A stretch of 64,000 nucleotides of DNA, from contig JAHHIG010000005.1 in the NCBI GenBank assembly GCA_019358895.1, positions 248,001-312,000 of the forward strand, written 5' to 3'. This document shows positions 8,254 through 17,546 of this stretch, in pieces. Positions within the stretch are counted from its first letter, which is position 1; every line of letters starts with the position of its first letter. Origin of the DNA: Tildeniella nuda ZEHNDER 1965/U140 (lineage in GTDB: Bacteria; Cyanobacteriota; Cyanobacteriia; Leptolyngbyales; Leptolyngbyaceae). The position numbers and the translations under genes were made by a program. The notes beneath the pieces are model-generated. The model did no database searches. It was not told the origin of the DNA and saw only the letters and a list, made by a program, of their open reading frames with translations.

Positions 8254-8678
8254 GTACCTACGACACCGATTTTTATGCCTGGACCCAAACGCAAGCCCAA
8301 CACCTCAAAGCTGGCAAATGGGAACAGTTGGATATCGAAAATTTGGTTGAGGAGATCGAATCATTGGGGAAACGAGAAAAGCAAGAACTCCGCAATCGGT
8401 TCAGAGTTCTTTTAGGGCATCTACTCAAATGGCAGCATCAACCAAACCAACGGAGTCATAGCTGGCAAGCGACTATTCGAGAACAACGCCGCCGGATCGT
8501 TCAGCACCTGGAAGAAAACCCCAGCCTTCAGCCTTATTTACCTGAAGCCTTCCAACGGGGTTATGAAGATGGAGTTGACTTGGCGATCGAGGAAACCAAC
8601 CTTCCAGACGAAACCTTTCCAGCAAACTGTCCCTATACTCTGGAACAAGTTCTAAATGCCGAGTTTTTACCCGACTAA
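8250..8678 (+). CDS. DUF29 family protein
   Basis: 142 aa protein of the DUF29 family, common and often multi-copy in cyanobacteria, function unknown. The family core is visible: an N-terminal YDTDFYAWTQTQAQ, the W-x-x-LDIENLVEEIESLGKREKQEL helix, and KWQHQP before RSHSWQATIREQR. Length is usual for the family. Its ATG overlaps the pglX stop by 4 nt (ATGA), so translation is probably coupled to pglX and the gene belongs to the BREX transcript. It is not a standard BREX component. Confidence 0.88.
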   Translation: MSTYDTDFYAWTQTQAQHLKAGKWEQLDIENLVEEIESLGKREKQELRNRFRVLLGHLLKWQHQPNQRSHSWQATIREQRRRIVQHLEENPSLQPYLPEAFQRGYEDGVDLAIEETNLPDETFPANCPYTLEQVLNAEFLPD

Positions 8679-8736
8679 CCAAGCTCGATCAACTGCGGTA
8701 GGAAAAGGATCAAGACAATAGCGAGGGTGAATCACA

Positions 8737-8970
8737 ATGCTGAATGGACTCAGACAAAAAGTAATTGTTCAACCTGGTGGCTTAGTTGAGGTGCGATCGC
8801 CAGAGCTTCCAGCAGGTGTAACCGTTGAGGTTATCGTACTTTTAGAAGCATCCACTCCATCCGCTTCTCAAGGCTTAAGTCGTTTCCTTGGAGCCGCTCA
8901 GGGCAATTTTGCATCTCCCGAAGCAGTTGATCAATTCATTCATCAGGAGCGCGAAACATGGGACTCCTGA
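8737..8970 (+). CDS. VapB-like antitoxin
   Basis: 77 aa protein with an N-terminal swapped-hairpin-like strand pattern (KVIVQPGGLVEVRSPELPAGVTVEVIVLL), then a linker and a C-terminal helix (VDQFIHQERETWDS), as in antitoxins paired with PIN toxins. It overlaps the PIN gene that follows by 13 nt, the usual antitoxin-first arrangement. AGCGAGGG lies at 8719-8726, about 10 nt before the ATG. It would neutralise the toxin and autoregulate the pair. Exact antitoxin family is not certain. Confidence 0.72.
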   Translation: MLNGLRQKVIVQPGGLVEVRSPELPAGVTVEVIVLLEASTPSASQGLSRFLGAAQGNFASPEAVDQFIHQERETWDS

Positions 8971-9404
8971 CATCCCTCCAGGGCGATCGCATCTACCTTG
9001 ATACAAATATTTGGATCTATGCGCTCGAAGGCTTTCCTACTTTTTTCCAGGAATTAACTGCGCTTTTTCAAAGCATTGATCAGGGAAACCTTCAAGCGAT
9101 AACGAGTGAATTAACGCTCGCGGAGGTTCTCGTCAAACCCATTCAAAACGGTAACTCAATTCAACAAGACACCTACAAACAGGCAATCACCAGCAATTCT
9201 CATCTTCTGGTCATTCCCATACAACGGGAGCTACTGATCAACGCCGCTCAACTTCGAGTGACCACCAATCTCAAACTTCCTGATGCCATTCATGCTGCAA
9301 CAGCCTTGGCAACTCAGTGTTCAACATTCTTGACGAATGATCTTAAATTCCAGAATGTATCTGGTCTACAGATAGTTGTACTATCTCAAGTAATTTTCCC
9401 CTAA
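8958..9404 (+). CDS. VapC-like PIN-domain toxin (ribonuclease)
   Basis: 148 aa PIN-domain protein, predicted metal-dependent RNase toxin. All four acidic positions of the fold are present: Asp15 (YLDTNIW), Glu56 (LTLAEVL), Asp109 (LKLPDAIHAATA) and Asp128 (FLTNDLKF). It pairs with the overlapping upstream antitoxin. The pair lies between DUF29 and pglZ and leaves only 15 nt before pglZ, so it is probably transcribed with the BREX operon. This could stabilise the operon by addiction or serve as a secondary response; both are inference. Confidence 0.85.
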   Translation: MGLLTSLQGDRIYLDTNIWIYALEGFPTFFQELTALFQSIDQGNLQAITSELTLAEVLVKPIQNGNSIQQDTYKQAITSNSHLLVIPIQRELLINAAQLRVTTNLKLPDAIHAATALATQCSTFLTNDLKFQNVSGLQIVVLSQVIFP

Positions 9405-9419
9405 GTTCTTTCTCCGATT

Positions 9420-12278
9420 ATGCCTGAACTCGGTTTAATTACCAGTGTCCTAGAAGAAGAGGTGAAACGCGAACTCCGGCAACGTGGCATTGTCGTCTGG
9501 CTTGACAAAGATGGGCACTACGTCTCCTACGTCGATCAACTCGTCGATCGCCATCCAAAAGGGGAGTTTTTTGCGCCCGTTGTCGCCTTTCGAGGTAGCT
9601 ACCTGGAAATGCTGCTCAAACTCGAATCCTACGGCAATGGGTTGGATCAAGAACCCTTGCTGATCCACATGCCCGGACATACCGAAGAAACGATTCGCAA
9701 AACACCGCTGCTCGAACTTTATCGCACTGGCTACCGCTATCGCCGCGCCCTAGATACCCTGATTCGGGAAGCCTGCACCGGGCGCATCAGTCCAGCCACC
9801 CTGGAAGCCTACCTGGGAAACGGAGTTACGGATCTGGCTGCGGCTGAAACCTGGTTGCAGCAGGCAACCTCCGAACCTCAGAACAATCTGGCTGATCACC
9901 TGCAAAGCCTCAGCCTGAAATGGATCTTAGACGGCATTTTAGGGTCAGATCCGATCCTGCGCCCAAAATTTAGCGATCAGGCATCCCTGCTAATTCTCAA
10001 ACAGCATCTTTATCGCCACACAGGAATCAGCGATGCCTTCCTGCAACTCTTTCACGGCAGCATCGTTCTCTCCTTTCAAGATTTAGCAGAAGCCTTCGCT
10101 GCCTGGTTGATGTGCGTCGAATATGTCAACGACCTGACCCGTCTCCCCTACCTCGATGATCTGAAGCCCCTTAAGCAACTATCCAGCGTTCTGCAAAAAA
10201 CGTGCAGCCAACTGATTCACCACCTGCGCGATCGCCATCCTGCTATCTATGAGGGCATGGCAGCAATTGTGGAAAGCCGTCTGGAGCAAGAACTCGCAGC
10301 CATTAGCCCCGAAGATCTTGGCAAAATTGACACCTTCCAGCGGGAAGAAACGGCAGTTCTAGAAGCCGCAGTTCAGGCATTGCTCAACGCAGATTGGACG
10401 AAAGCACGGAGTTGGGCACAGAGACGCACCACCACCCCCTCCTTCTGGATCGAGCGCGATCGCACCCGTCGCTTGGAATGGTTGCTCATCTATGATGCTG
10501 CCACGTTGGGCTGTGCGATTGGAGACGCTGGCTCTCTCAAAACTTGCCACACTTTGCGAGAGGCATTGAATGATTACACTCAGTCTGGCTATCAGGTCGA
10601 TCTCGCCCATCGGCAGTTTGAGCAGCAACGCCTGAAGTTACTTGAACCAACGTTGGCGCACTATGGTTCACTCCAAGAGGTTGGCGATCATCTCCAAAGG
10701 CAGTACCGTACTTGGGCAGATCAATTGGCACAGGATTTCGCCAGGATTTGTGAGATTGACGGGTTTCTGCCAGAAGTTGATCTACAACAGCGCACGCTTT
10801 ATGAACAGGTCGTCCATCCACTGACCCAGAGCAACCGCAAGGTTGCCTACTTCCTGGTCGATGCCTTCCGCTACGAAATGGCAGCCGAACTGCGCTTAGA
10901 GTTTTCAGGTACAGGCACAACCGCTGTTTTGAAAGGGCGCTATGCGGAACTACCCAGCATTACGGCTGTCGGGATGAATGTCCTGGCTCCAGTCAGTCAG
11001 GCGGGTCGCCTGGTTTTAGCAAGTGATGGATTTAAAGGGTTCAAAACCGGAGAATACACCGTGCGATCGCCCGACGATCGATTCCGGGCAATGAATGAAA
11101 AGAGCGTGGTAGGGAGCAGGCGGAGTCGATCGCTCAAATTGTCAGAAGTCTGTAGCCGAACGACCGAGAGCTTAAAGAAGGGTGGCTTGACTGATGTGGA
11201 TTTCGTTGTAATTCATAGCAAAGAAATTGATGACGCAGGCGAAGCAAATGTTGGGCTGGCGACGTTTGAAACCTGGCTGCGGCACCTCAAAACTGCCTGG
11301 AGCCATCTGAAAAGCCTGGGGTTTACTGAATTTGTCTTCACGGCAGATCATGGGTTTTTGCTTCAGGATCAGACCACTCAGAGCCACCCCTATGGCAGCA
11401 AGCGCGATCCAGCTCGTCGTCATGTTTTGATGGTAGAACCGCGATCGGAAGCTGGCTCAATTACCGTGCCGCTGAGTGCGCTGCAATATGAAGGGCAGGC
11501 AGGTTATCTGTTATTTCGACGAGATACCGCTGTTTTTGCCACGGGTCATCCGGGTGCCACGTTTGTGCATGGCGGGAACAGTCTCCAGGAGCGGGTGATT
11601 CCAGTGTTGAGCGTTTCTCATCGCCACGCTTCAGAAACCGTTAAGCTCCAGTATCTGGTTGAGGTCAAGGCGGAAAAAGAACTGCTTGGCTTCAGCCGAT
11701 TACAGCTACGAGTCAAACCAGCCCCTGGAGTGCAGCTAACCTTTATTGGTGCCAGGACGATCGGGCTATCGCTGCGGGTTGTCGATCGCCCCGACATTCA
11801 ACTGACAATCCAAGATGCCCCGGAACTCGAAATCAAAAACCAGGTGCTTCAGGTGCCAGTTGAGGGTGATTGGAGCGAAGTGCTGTTTTCCCTGAAAGGT
11901 CAGCAGGGAGAGCGGGTGCCGATCGAGGTTTATCACCCGGAGGGCATTGAAGACGTTGAGCCGAGTTTAACGGTTGATTTGTTCAACGTATCTGGGATAT
12001 TACCGAGAACCGAAGCTGCTGAAGCACCGCCACCGCTGCAATCCAGTGAGTGGTATGAACGCTTTGATGATGTGGGCATCCGTCAAGTCTTCCTGCATCT
12101 TCAGCAGCATGGTTCGATTACGGAGGCGGAACTCACTCAGATGCTCGGCTCGGCTCGGCAAGTGCGTCGGTTCTCAATAGACTTTGAGACGCATCTCCAG
12201 AAAGTACCGTTCTCCGTCAAAATTGAAACGACTGCCAATGGAAAGCGGTATGTGAAACAAAATTCGGAGCAACGGTAA
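9420..12278 (+). CDS. pglZ: BREX phosphatase-like protein PglZ
   Basis: 952 aa PglZ, the alkaline-phosphatase-superfamily protein found in essentially all BREX systems. The metal-site signatures are visible: FLVDAFRYEM with Asp481 near the middle, and FTADHGFLLQD with Asp643-His644. The N-terminal part (1-60, with VVWLDKDGHYVSYVD) is the usual PglZ beginning, and the C-terminal domain (about 740-950) is strand rich with a final winged-helix-like segment. Length is normal. It starts 15 nt after vapC and ends 10 nt before brxD, as part of the operon. Confidence 0.92.
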   Translation: MPELGLITSVLEEEVKRELRQRGIVVWLDKDGHYVSYVDQLVDRHPKGEFFAPVVAFRGSYLEMLLKLESYGNGLDQEPLLIHMPGHTEETIRKTPLLELYRTGYRYRRALDTLIREACTGRISPATLEAYLGNGVTDLAAAETWLQQATSEPQNNLADHLQSLSLKWILDGILGSDPILRPKFSDQASLLILKQHLYRHTGISDAFLQLFHGSIVLSFQDLAEAFAAWLMCVEYVNDLTRLPYLDDLKPLKQLSSVLQKTCSQLIHHLRDRHPAIYEGMAAIVESRLEQELAAISPEDLGKIDTFQREETAVLEAAVQALLNADWTKARSWAQRRTTTPSFWIERDRTRRLEWLLIYDAATLGCAIGDAGSLKTCHTLREALNDYTQSGYQVDLAHRQFEQQRLKLLEPTLAHYGSLQEVGDHLQRQYRTWADQLAQDFARICEIDGFLPEVDLQQRTLYEQVVHPLTQSNRKVAYFLVDAFRYEMAAELRLEFSGTGTTAVLKGRYAELPSITAVGMNVLAPVSQAGRLVLASDGFKGFKTGEYTVRSPDDRFRAMNEKSVVGSRRSRSLKLSEVCSRTTESLKKGGLTDVDFVVIHSKEIDDAGEANVGLATFETWLRHLKTAWSHLKSLGFTEFVFTADHGFLLQDQTTQSHPYGSKRDPARRHVLMVEPRSEAGSITVPLSALQYEGQAGYLLFRRDTAVFATGHPGATFVHGGNSLQERVIPVLSVSHRHASETVKLQYLVEVKAEKELLGFSRLQLRVKPAPGVQLTFIGARTIGLSLRVVDRPDIQLTIQDAPELEIKNQVLQVPVEGDWSEVLFSLKGQQGERVPIEVYHPEGIEDVEPSLTVDLFNVSGILPRTEAAEAPPPLQSSEWYERFDDVGIRQVFLHLQQHGSITEAELTQMLGSARQVRRFSIDFETHLQKVPFSVKIETTANGKRYVKQNSEQR

Positions 12279-12288
12279 AAAAAAGATT

Positions 12289-13605
12289 ATGGCAATCAGC
12301 GAACGTGATATTGAAATTATTTTTGAGCGGCTGCGATCGGGTGTAGTCCCAGAACGAGGGCTAGAAGCCTTTGCCGTCGGCATCGATCAGCAGCGCACTG
12401 AGATTCAACGGCAATTGCAACTGGCAGCCAGTGGGGAAGGAGCCTTTAAATTTCTGCGCGGTGGCTATGGCTGTGGCAAAACCTTTATGTCTCGGTTGGC
12501 GGTTCTTGATGCCCAGGCGCAAGGGTTTGCTACAAGCTTTGTTGTGGTGTCCGATAACGATCTGCATTTCTATAAATTCGATGACGTTTACCGTAAAGTT
12601 GTTCAAGAGTTGGGGACTAGTTCCTGCCCTAGAGGTGCGTTGAGCGACATCATCGATCGCTGGATCGCTCGCGTTGAAGATGCCCTGATTGCAGGAGGTG
12701 CGGATGAAAATAGTGATGATTTTGACAGTCAAGTGCAGCAGCGGATGGAAGCGGAACTGGCTTCGCTGACGGGTGGCAAAGCTCCAGAAGACATGGCACG
12801 GGTACTGCGGGCAATCTTTACCCTCAAGCAAAACGGTGAAATCGTGGAAGCGAGTGCCCTACTTTCCTGGCTGTCTGGCAGTGAAAACGTTGCGGCTAGC
12901 GCCAAAAAAGTGGCAGGCATCAAGGGCGATATTGGCAGTCGGGAAGCATTGGACTACTTGCAGGGCATTCTAGAAATCACTAAAGCCGCCGGGTATAAGG
13001 GACTGGTCATCGTCATTGATGAAGCAGAAACGATTTTGCGGATGCGTCACGATGTGCGGGGAAAATCGCTCAACGGTATTCGGCAGATTTGTGATGCCGC
13101 CGATCGCTACAAAGGGCTACTTTGGCTATTCACGGGAACACCAGAATTTTTCGATACCAATCGGGGCGTTGCAGGCTTACAACCCCTGCACGATCGCATC
13201 AAGTTTGAGCGAGTCGGCGGGTTTGCGAATCCGCGTCAACCCCAGCTTGAACTGAAACCCTTTGATGCGAGTCGCCTTAAGGAAGTCGCGCTTAAATTGC
13301 GGGGACTGTACCACCCAACCGCTGACCCGGCAAATCTGGTGCGTCGTATCACCCCCAACTTCATCGAAAAGTTGGTCGCCAGCGCAACGGCTGGGTTTAA
13401 GGGGGATGTGGGCGTAGTGCCCCGACAATTTCTGCGGCAGTTTGTCAACGCGCTCGATCTGGCAAACGAGTACGCAGAGTTTGATCCAATCAAAGACTTG
13501 GGCTTGAGTGATCTAAATTCTGAAGAGCAGCGGATTCAGCAGGGGCTACCGCCGTTTGACACTGAACCCGAAGACGTACAGGGCTATGCCCCAGTTGAGT
13601 TTTAG
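12289..13605 (+). CDS. brxD: BREX ATP-binding protein BrxD
   Basis: 438 aa P-loop ATPase of the BrxD family (DUF2791-like), the component that accompanies BrxHI in BREX types 2 and 6. Walker A is GGYGCGKTF (58-66) and Walker B is VIVIDEAE (Asp244-Glu245), both intact. FTGTPEFFDTNRGV follows as a sensor-like element, and a C-terminal alpha-helical region is present. Length is typical. It follows pglZ by 10 nt and ends 2 nt before brxHI, a tight arrangement that indicates translational coupling. Confidence 0.93.
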   Translation: MAISERDIEIIFERLRSGVVPERGLEAFAVGIDQQRTEIQRQLQLAASGEGAFKFLRGGYGCGKTFMSRLAVLDAQAQGFATSFVVVSDNDLHFYKFDDVYRKVVQELGTSSCPRGALSDIIDRWIARVEDALIAGGADENSDDFDSQVQQRMEAELASLTGGKAPEDMARVLRAIFTLKQNGEIVEASALLSWLSGSENVAASAKKVAGIKGDIGSREALDYLQGILEITKAAGYKGLVIVIDEAETILRMRHDVRGKSLNGIRQICDAADRYKGLLWLFTGTPEFFDTNRGVAGLQPLHDRIKFERVGGFANPRQPQLELKPFDASRLKEVALKLRGLYHPTADPANLVRRITPNFIEKLVASATAGFKGDVGVVPRQFLRQFVNALDLANEYAEFDPIKDLGLSDLNSEEQRIQQGLPPFDTEPEDVQGYAPVEF

Positions 13606-13607
13606 CC

Positions 13608-15734
13608 ATGAATTCCACGTTTGCCCGGTTTCCATCTCGACTTCAAGATGCGATCGTCTCGCGCTTGGGTTGGTCGTCACTTCGCCCGGTGCAAGAGTTG
13701 GCGGGACAAGCGTTGCTCGACGGTCAGAATGCAGTCATCCTGGCACCGACAGCAGGTGGCAAAACCGAGGCATCCTTTTTTCCACTGCTGGCAAGGTTGA
13801 TTCAGGCAGAGCCACAGGGAGTCGGGCTGATCTATATCGCGCCCATTAAGGCATTGTTGAACAACCAGGCAGAGCGATTGGGGCTGTATACCGAAATGGT
13901 TGGTTTGAGGCGGTTTCTCTGGCATGGCGACATCAAGGATGCTCAAAAACGGGCGTTTCTCCAGGAACCTGCTGCCGTTCTGATGACGACCCCGGAATCA
14001 CTAGAGGTCATGCTGCTGTCTGCCAAAGTGCCGCATAAAAAGCTTTTTGGTGACCTGCGAGCAGTTGTGATTGATGAAGTCCATGCGTTGGCTGGAACCG
14101 ATCGCGGCACTCACCTGATATCGGTCTTAGAGCGGCTGGCTCGGTTCACCCCAAATGATATTCAGCGCGTGGGGTTAAGTGCCACCATCGGCAACCCGAC
14201 TGAGATCCTGCACTGGCTCCAGGGCACCTCAAACCGAGCAGGCTGCGTGGTTGATCCACCCAAATCACCGTCCCCCAAGGAGTTGCGTCTTCACCTCAAA
14301 GATACGCTGGGGGCGATCGCCACAGATGCCAGTCAACTGGCGCAAGGCAAGAAGAGTCTCTTCTTCTGTCAGAGTCGGGCGCTGGCAGAAGATCTTGCCG
14401 AGCGACTGCGGCACCGGGAAACGGATGTCTTTGTCCACCATAGTTCTGTCTCTTTGGAAGAGCGCACTGCCGCAGAAGCGAGGTTTCATCAAGGCACAAA
14501 TGCCTGTATTGTTTGCACCTCTACGCTGGAACTAGGAATTGATGTTGGAGATTTAGACTTGGTGTTCCAGGCAAACGCCCCGTCTACGGTTTCTTCTTTC
14601 TTGCAACGATTAGGGCGGACTGGCAGACGCAGCGGACAGCGAGCGAATACAACTTTTTTCTGCGAGAACATTGAAACCGTGTTGGAGGCGATCGCCATCG
14701 TTGAACTGGCGCGATCGGGGTGGGTCGAATCTGTGCCGACTCAGAAGCGAGCCTGGGCGGTTCTAGTCCATCAGTTGCTTGCCTTGACGCTGCAATTTGG
14801 GGCAATTAGCCCTGAGCGGTGCTGGGAGCAGTTGTCGATCGTGCCTGATTTTGCTGGCATTACTTGGGACGAGTTTGAGTTTTTACTCAAACACATGCTT
14901 CAGACCGACTACCTATTTATGGCAGGAGGGTTGCTTTCCATGGGGGACAAAGCTGAACAGGTGTTTGGACGGAGAAACTTTATGGAACTCTATGCCGTGT
15001 TTAGCAGCCCGGTATTTTATCGAGTCAAAACAGAAGTTGGGTATGAGATTGGGGCACTGGAGCAGTCGTTTGTCGATACGCTGGTGTCCGAGATCAGCGC
15101 TTTCCTACTGGGGGGGCGAGCCTGGATGGTGGTTCAGGTCAATCATGAGGAACGAACGATTCGTGTCGTTCCGGCTCCGCGTGGAAAAAAGCCAAGTTGG
15201 GGTGGGTTTGCTCCGCAACTGTTAGGGTTTGAAATTTGTCAGAAAATTGCTGAAATTTTGAAAACGTCGGCTCCTATCCCTTACATTGATGAATTGACGC
15301 AGGCTGCATTGAGCGAGTGCCGCGCTGATCTTGGGCAACTCCTGACGCAGGCTCAACTCAATATTCGGATGGATAATGAACAGGCAACGTGGTGGACGTT
15401 TGCAGGTGGCAGCATTAATAATACGCTCAAATATGGGCTGCAATTTCAGCATGATTGGAAGATTGTGGCAGACAATTTTAAGCTCAAAATTGTTGGAGAC
15501 AGCTTGGGGCGATCGTCTTTGAATTTGGCAATTGAGAAAATTCAAAGCAAGTCATTCTGGGATAGTCCTTCAACCCAACAGTTTATTTGGTCACAGTTGC
15601 CTCAATATCGTTTGAGTAAGTTTCAAAAGGCTTTACCGGAAGCTTACTCGCTTGAGATCATTAGCGACTATCTACTGAGCATTCCGAGAACGGTTGTGCT
15701 TTTGCAAACACTGAGTTCGGCTGAATCGAGGTGA
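13608..15734 (+). CDS. brxHI: BREX Lhr-like DNA/RNA helicase BrxHI
   Basis: 708 aa superfamily 2 helicase, the last gene of the BREX operon. The N-terminal RecA domain has Q-motif-like LRPVQELAG, Walker A APTAGGKT (46-53) and the DEVH box (156-159). The second RecA domain carries STLELGIDVGDLD and the arginine-finger motif QRLGRTGRR (about 333-341). The C-terminal 300 residues are the Lhr-like extension. It begins 2 nt after brxD. Presence of brxD and brxHI with no brxL supports BREX type 6 (or a type 2 relative). Confidence 0.93.
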   Translation: MNSTFARFPSRLQDAIVSRLGWSSLRPVQELAGQALLDGQNAVILAPTAGGKTEASFFPLLARLIQAEPQGVGLIYIAPIKALLNNQAERLGLYTEMVGLRRFLWHGDIKDAQKRAFLQEPAAVLMTTPESLEVMLLSAKVPHKKLFGDLRAVVIDEVHALAGTDRGTHLISVLERLARFTPNDIQRVGLSATIGNPTEILHWLQGTSNRAGCVVDPPKSPSPKELRLHLKDTLGAIATDASQLAQGKKSLFFCQSRALAEDLAERLRHRETDVFVHHSSVSLEERTAAEARFHQGTNACIVCTSTLELGIDVGDLDLVFQANAPSTVSSFLQRLGRTGRRSGQRANTTFFCENIETVLEAIAIVELARSGWVESVPTQKRAWAVLVHQLLALTLQFGAISPERCWEQLSIVPDFAGITWDEFEFLLKHMLQTDYLFMAGGLLSMGDKAEQVFGRRNFMELYAVFSSPVFYRVKTEVGYEIGALEQSFVDTLVSEISAFLLGGRAWMVVQVNHEERTIRVVPAPRGKKPSWGGFAPQLLGFEICQKIAEILKTSAPIPYIDELTQAALSECRADLGQLLTQAQLNIRMDNEQATWWTFAGGSINNTLKYGLQFQHDWKIVADNFKLKIVGDSLGRSSLNLAIEKIQSKSFWDSPSTQQFIWSQLPQYRLSKFQKALPEAYSLEIISDYLLSIPRTVVLLQTLSSAESR

Positions 15735-15738
15735 AGCA

Positions 15739-15834
15739 GGCGTTGCTGAACAGAAATATGCATTGTCAAAATCTGCCCTCACTCTCACCCTCTCCCAACG
15801 GGCGAGGGAACTCGATTCTAGCTCCCTTCTCCAA
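15739..15834 (+). repeat. truncated copy of the GGCGTTGCTGAA-ended MITE
   Basis: Begins with the same terminal sequence (GGCGTTGCTGAA) as the complete 147-bp elements at 33792 and 43928 and contains the same C-rich/G-rich core (CTCCCAACGGGCGAGGG, CTCCCTTCTCC). It stops abruptly where an IS1-like transposase relic starts, so one terminus is missing. It lies immediately downstream of the BREX operon. Confidence 0.7.
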
Positions 15835-15973
15835 ACTTAAGGTAGTGCAGTAGCAAGCGAATCGAGTGCTTCAGCATCTCCACGGACTTGGAATAGCACA
15901 ACGTCTTACGATGTAATCGAGCGAGGTAGTGCCGCAGTCGAGTCTTTTCTCCCTCAACGCGGGTCATTGTCAT
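15818..15973 (-). pseudogene. IS1-family transposase, C-terminal remnant
   Basis: On the minus strand a short frame encodes TRVEGEKTRLRHYLARL followed by HRKTLCYSKSVEMLKHS, the hallmark C-terminal region of IS1-family (InsB-like) transposases. Only about 45 codons remain; upstream the frame closes (TAG) and no catalytic part is seen. Downstream it runs into the MITE core and ends at a TAG at 15818-15820. This is clear evidence of a past IS1-type insertion at the end of the BREX operon. Confidence 0.75.
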
Positions 15974-16370
15974 CTGACACCTCTAGCAGCGGCACCAACG
16001 CTGTCGCGATCGGGAGGGTGCGCGTCGCCAGTTTCCCTTTCGTCGCAGCCTTCCGCAAGATCAGGCGGGGGTGAGGACTTTAGCTTGACCGTGGCGATCG
16101 CTCTTCATCTGTACTAGCCCATTAGTACAACCAGCATACACCGGGAAATGGCAGTTTTCCGGTGTATGAGGTTCAAAGCACTGCTATGGCGTTAACTTAC
16201 CGTAAAGGGGAGGAAAACAAAGCTGCTTCTTGCTCCAAACAGGTGCTTGTTGCGAGTGTAGCCAGGGGCAAGGAGGACGGCTTAGAGAAACCTTTTGGGC
16301 TACTCTCAAACCCCCGACGGAGCAATTTTATTTTTCATACGGTTTTAATACCTTTCAATCAGGCTTGTTT
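15974..16370. other. intergenic stretch with short inverted repeats, no gene seen
   Basis: No convincing coding frame. Two inverted repeats are visible: GTACTA/TAGTAC at 16111-16128, and a 13-bp arm pair ATACACCGGGAAA / TTTTCCGGTGTAT (16136-16148 and 16155-16167, one mismatch). These could be ends or internal parts of a lost mobile element next to the IS1 remnant. An 84-codon frame across 16162-16416 runs into a repeat and is not believed. Confidence 0.4.
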
Positions 16371-16546
16371 TAGAGGATGTTTTAAAGGTCCAGATGCGTG
16401 TAGCTCTGGCGACTGAAGTCGCGGCTACACGCACAAAACCTGCCTACGCAGGTTCCAAAACCCTCGTGCTGAGGTAGTCCGCGCAGGCGGACTTTGTTGA
16501 TGTAGTCGCGGTTTTAACCGCCAGACACTTTTCAAACAGCCTCTTA
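16371..16546 (+). mobile_element. MITE-like element, AGAGGcTGTTT-ended family, copy 1
   Basis: About 176 bp, starting TAGAGGATGTTTTAAAGG and ending CTTTTCAAACAGCCTCTTA, which are imperfect inverted ends. Internal hairpins include GGCGACTGAAGTCG, CCTGCCTACGCAGG and CCGCGCAGGCGG. A second copy in the opposite orientation is at 27356-27532. It carries no gene. Confidence 0.75.
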
Positions 16547-16595
16547 AAGCTAACCAACTTCCACTTCAACGTTTGAGACACACCAGGAGTTAAAC

Positions 16596-17444
16596 ATGAC
16601 AAAGCTAGAACAAGTTCGCGGCGGCAATAATCAAAAAGGCAAAAGCTTTTTGGATGACATTCTAGTAGGGGATGCTAGTAATAATGTTTTGAATGGAGGA
16701 AAGGGGAATGACGTAATCTTGGGAAATGCTGGCGACGATATCATCTTTGGCGGACAAGGAATCGATGTTCTGCTCGGCGGACAAGGAGACGATAAACTGT
16801 TTGGTGAAAGGGGCGATGACTTTCTCTTCGGTGATGAAGGCAACGATCAATTAGATGGCGGCAAAGGAAGCGATTTTCTCTATGGAGGATTGGGTAACGA
16901 TATTCTTTTAGGAGGTGATGGCGCGGATGTGCTGGTTGGCGGAACTGGTGGAACAGACACACTAACGGGTGGCAAAGGTGCAGATGCATTTGTCTTTAAC
17001 GGAGACGTTTTTGCGGATGCTACTCCAGTCCTAGCGGGAGCTACTGGCATTCGCTTTGTGAATCAGCCTGACATTATTACCGATTATGAGTTCGGTCGTG
17101 ATCAGTTTGTTTTTGACAGTAGCGACTTGAACATTACTAACTTTACCTTCCAGAAGGGCGTTACTGCTCAAATTGCAGCCAATGGCAACTTTATCGTCCA
17201 ACTTGATCCCTTTGTGAATGCAGCAACGGCGGCACGAGCGATCGCAGATAACGCTGCCATTACAGCGAAAGAAGGTGCATTCGTTTACTTCAACACCACG
17301 TTGGGTATTAGCCGTCTAGTCTACTCGCAAGACCTTGCGAATGGGGGTGATATTAGTATTTTGGCTAACCTGACCAATCAGGCTGGACAAACGGGTATTG
17401 CCAACTTGAACAACTTCACTGCCAGTGATTTTAGCCTAGTCTAA
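16596..17444 (+). CDS. RTX (hemolysin-type) calcium-binding protein
   Basis: 282 aa secreted protein. Residues about 30-130 hold a run of GGxGxDxUx nonapeptides (for example GGKGNDVIL, GGQGDDKLF, GDEGNDQLD, GGLGNDILL) that bind calcium and fold into a parallel beta roll outside the cell. The C-terminal half (TDYEFGRDQFVFDSSDL onwards) resembles the terminal domain of cyanobacterial RTX proteins and ends in aliphatic and hydroxyl residues (SDFSLV), as in type I secretion signals. There is no N-terminal signal peptide, as expected for this route. AGGAG (16583-16587) precedes the ATG. The exporter genes at 22543-27208 are the likely partners. Confidence 0.87.
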   Translation: MTKLEQVRGGNNQKGKSFLDDILVGDASNNVLNGGKGNDVILGNAGDDIIFGGQGIDVLLGGQGDDKLFGERGDDFLFGDEGNDQLDGGKGSDFLYGGLGNDILLGGDGADVLVGGTGGTDTLTGGKGADAFVFNGDVFADATPVLAGATGIRFVNQPDIITDYEFGRDQFVFDSSDLNITNFTFQKGVTAQIAANGNFIVQLDPFVNAATAARAIADNAAITAKEGAFVYFNTTLGISRLVYSQDLANGGDISILANLTNQAGQTGIANLNNFTASDFSLV

Positions 17445-17463
17445 TATCTCTTAAAAGAGGGCT

Positions 17464-17490
17464 GGGGGTAGTGCTATCACTGCCCCTTTT
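17464..17490 (+). terminator. rho-independent-type terminator after the RTX gene
   Basis: GGGGGTAGTG, loop CTAT, CACTGCCCC, then TTTT, starting 20 nt after the RTX stop. The stem includes one wobble/mismatch position. It would end transcription before the next gene. Confidence 0.6.
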
Positions 17491-17546
17491 ATCATATCTA
17501 CTCATAGTAATGATAGCGGTGTATGGTAAGCGAAGGAGACTCAACG

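Noticed and set aside
16162-16416. 84-codon frame
   Set aside because: It runs into the MITE at 16371 and has no family pattern or ribosome site.
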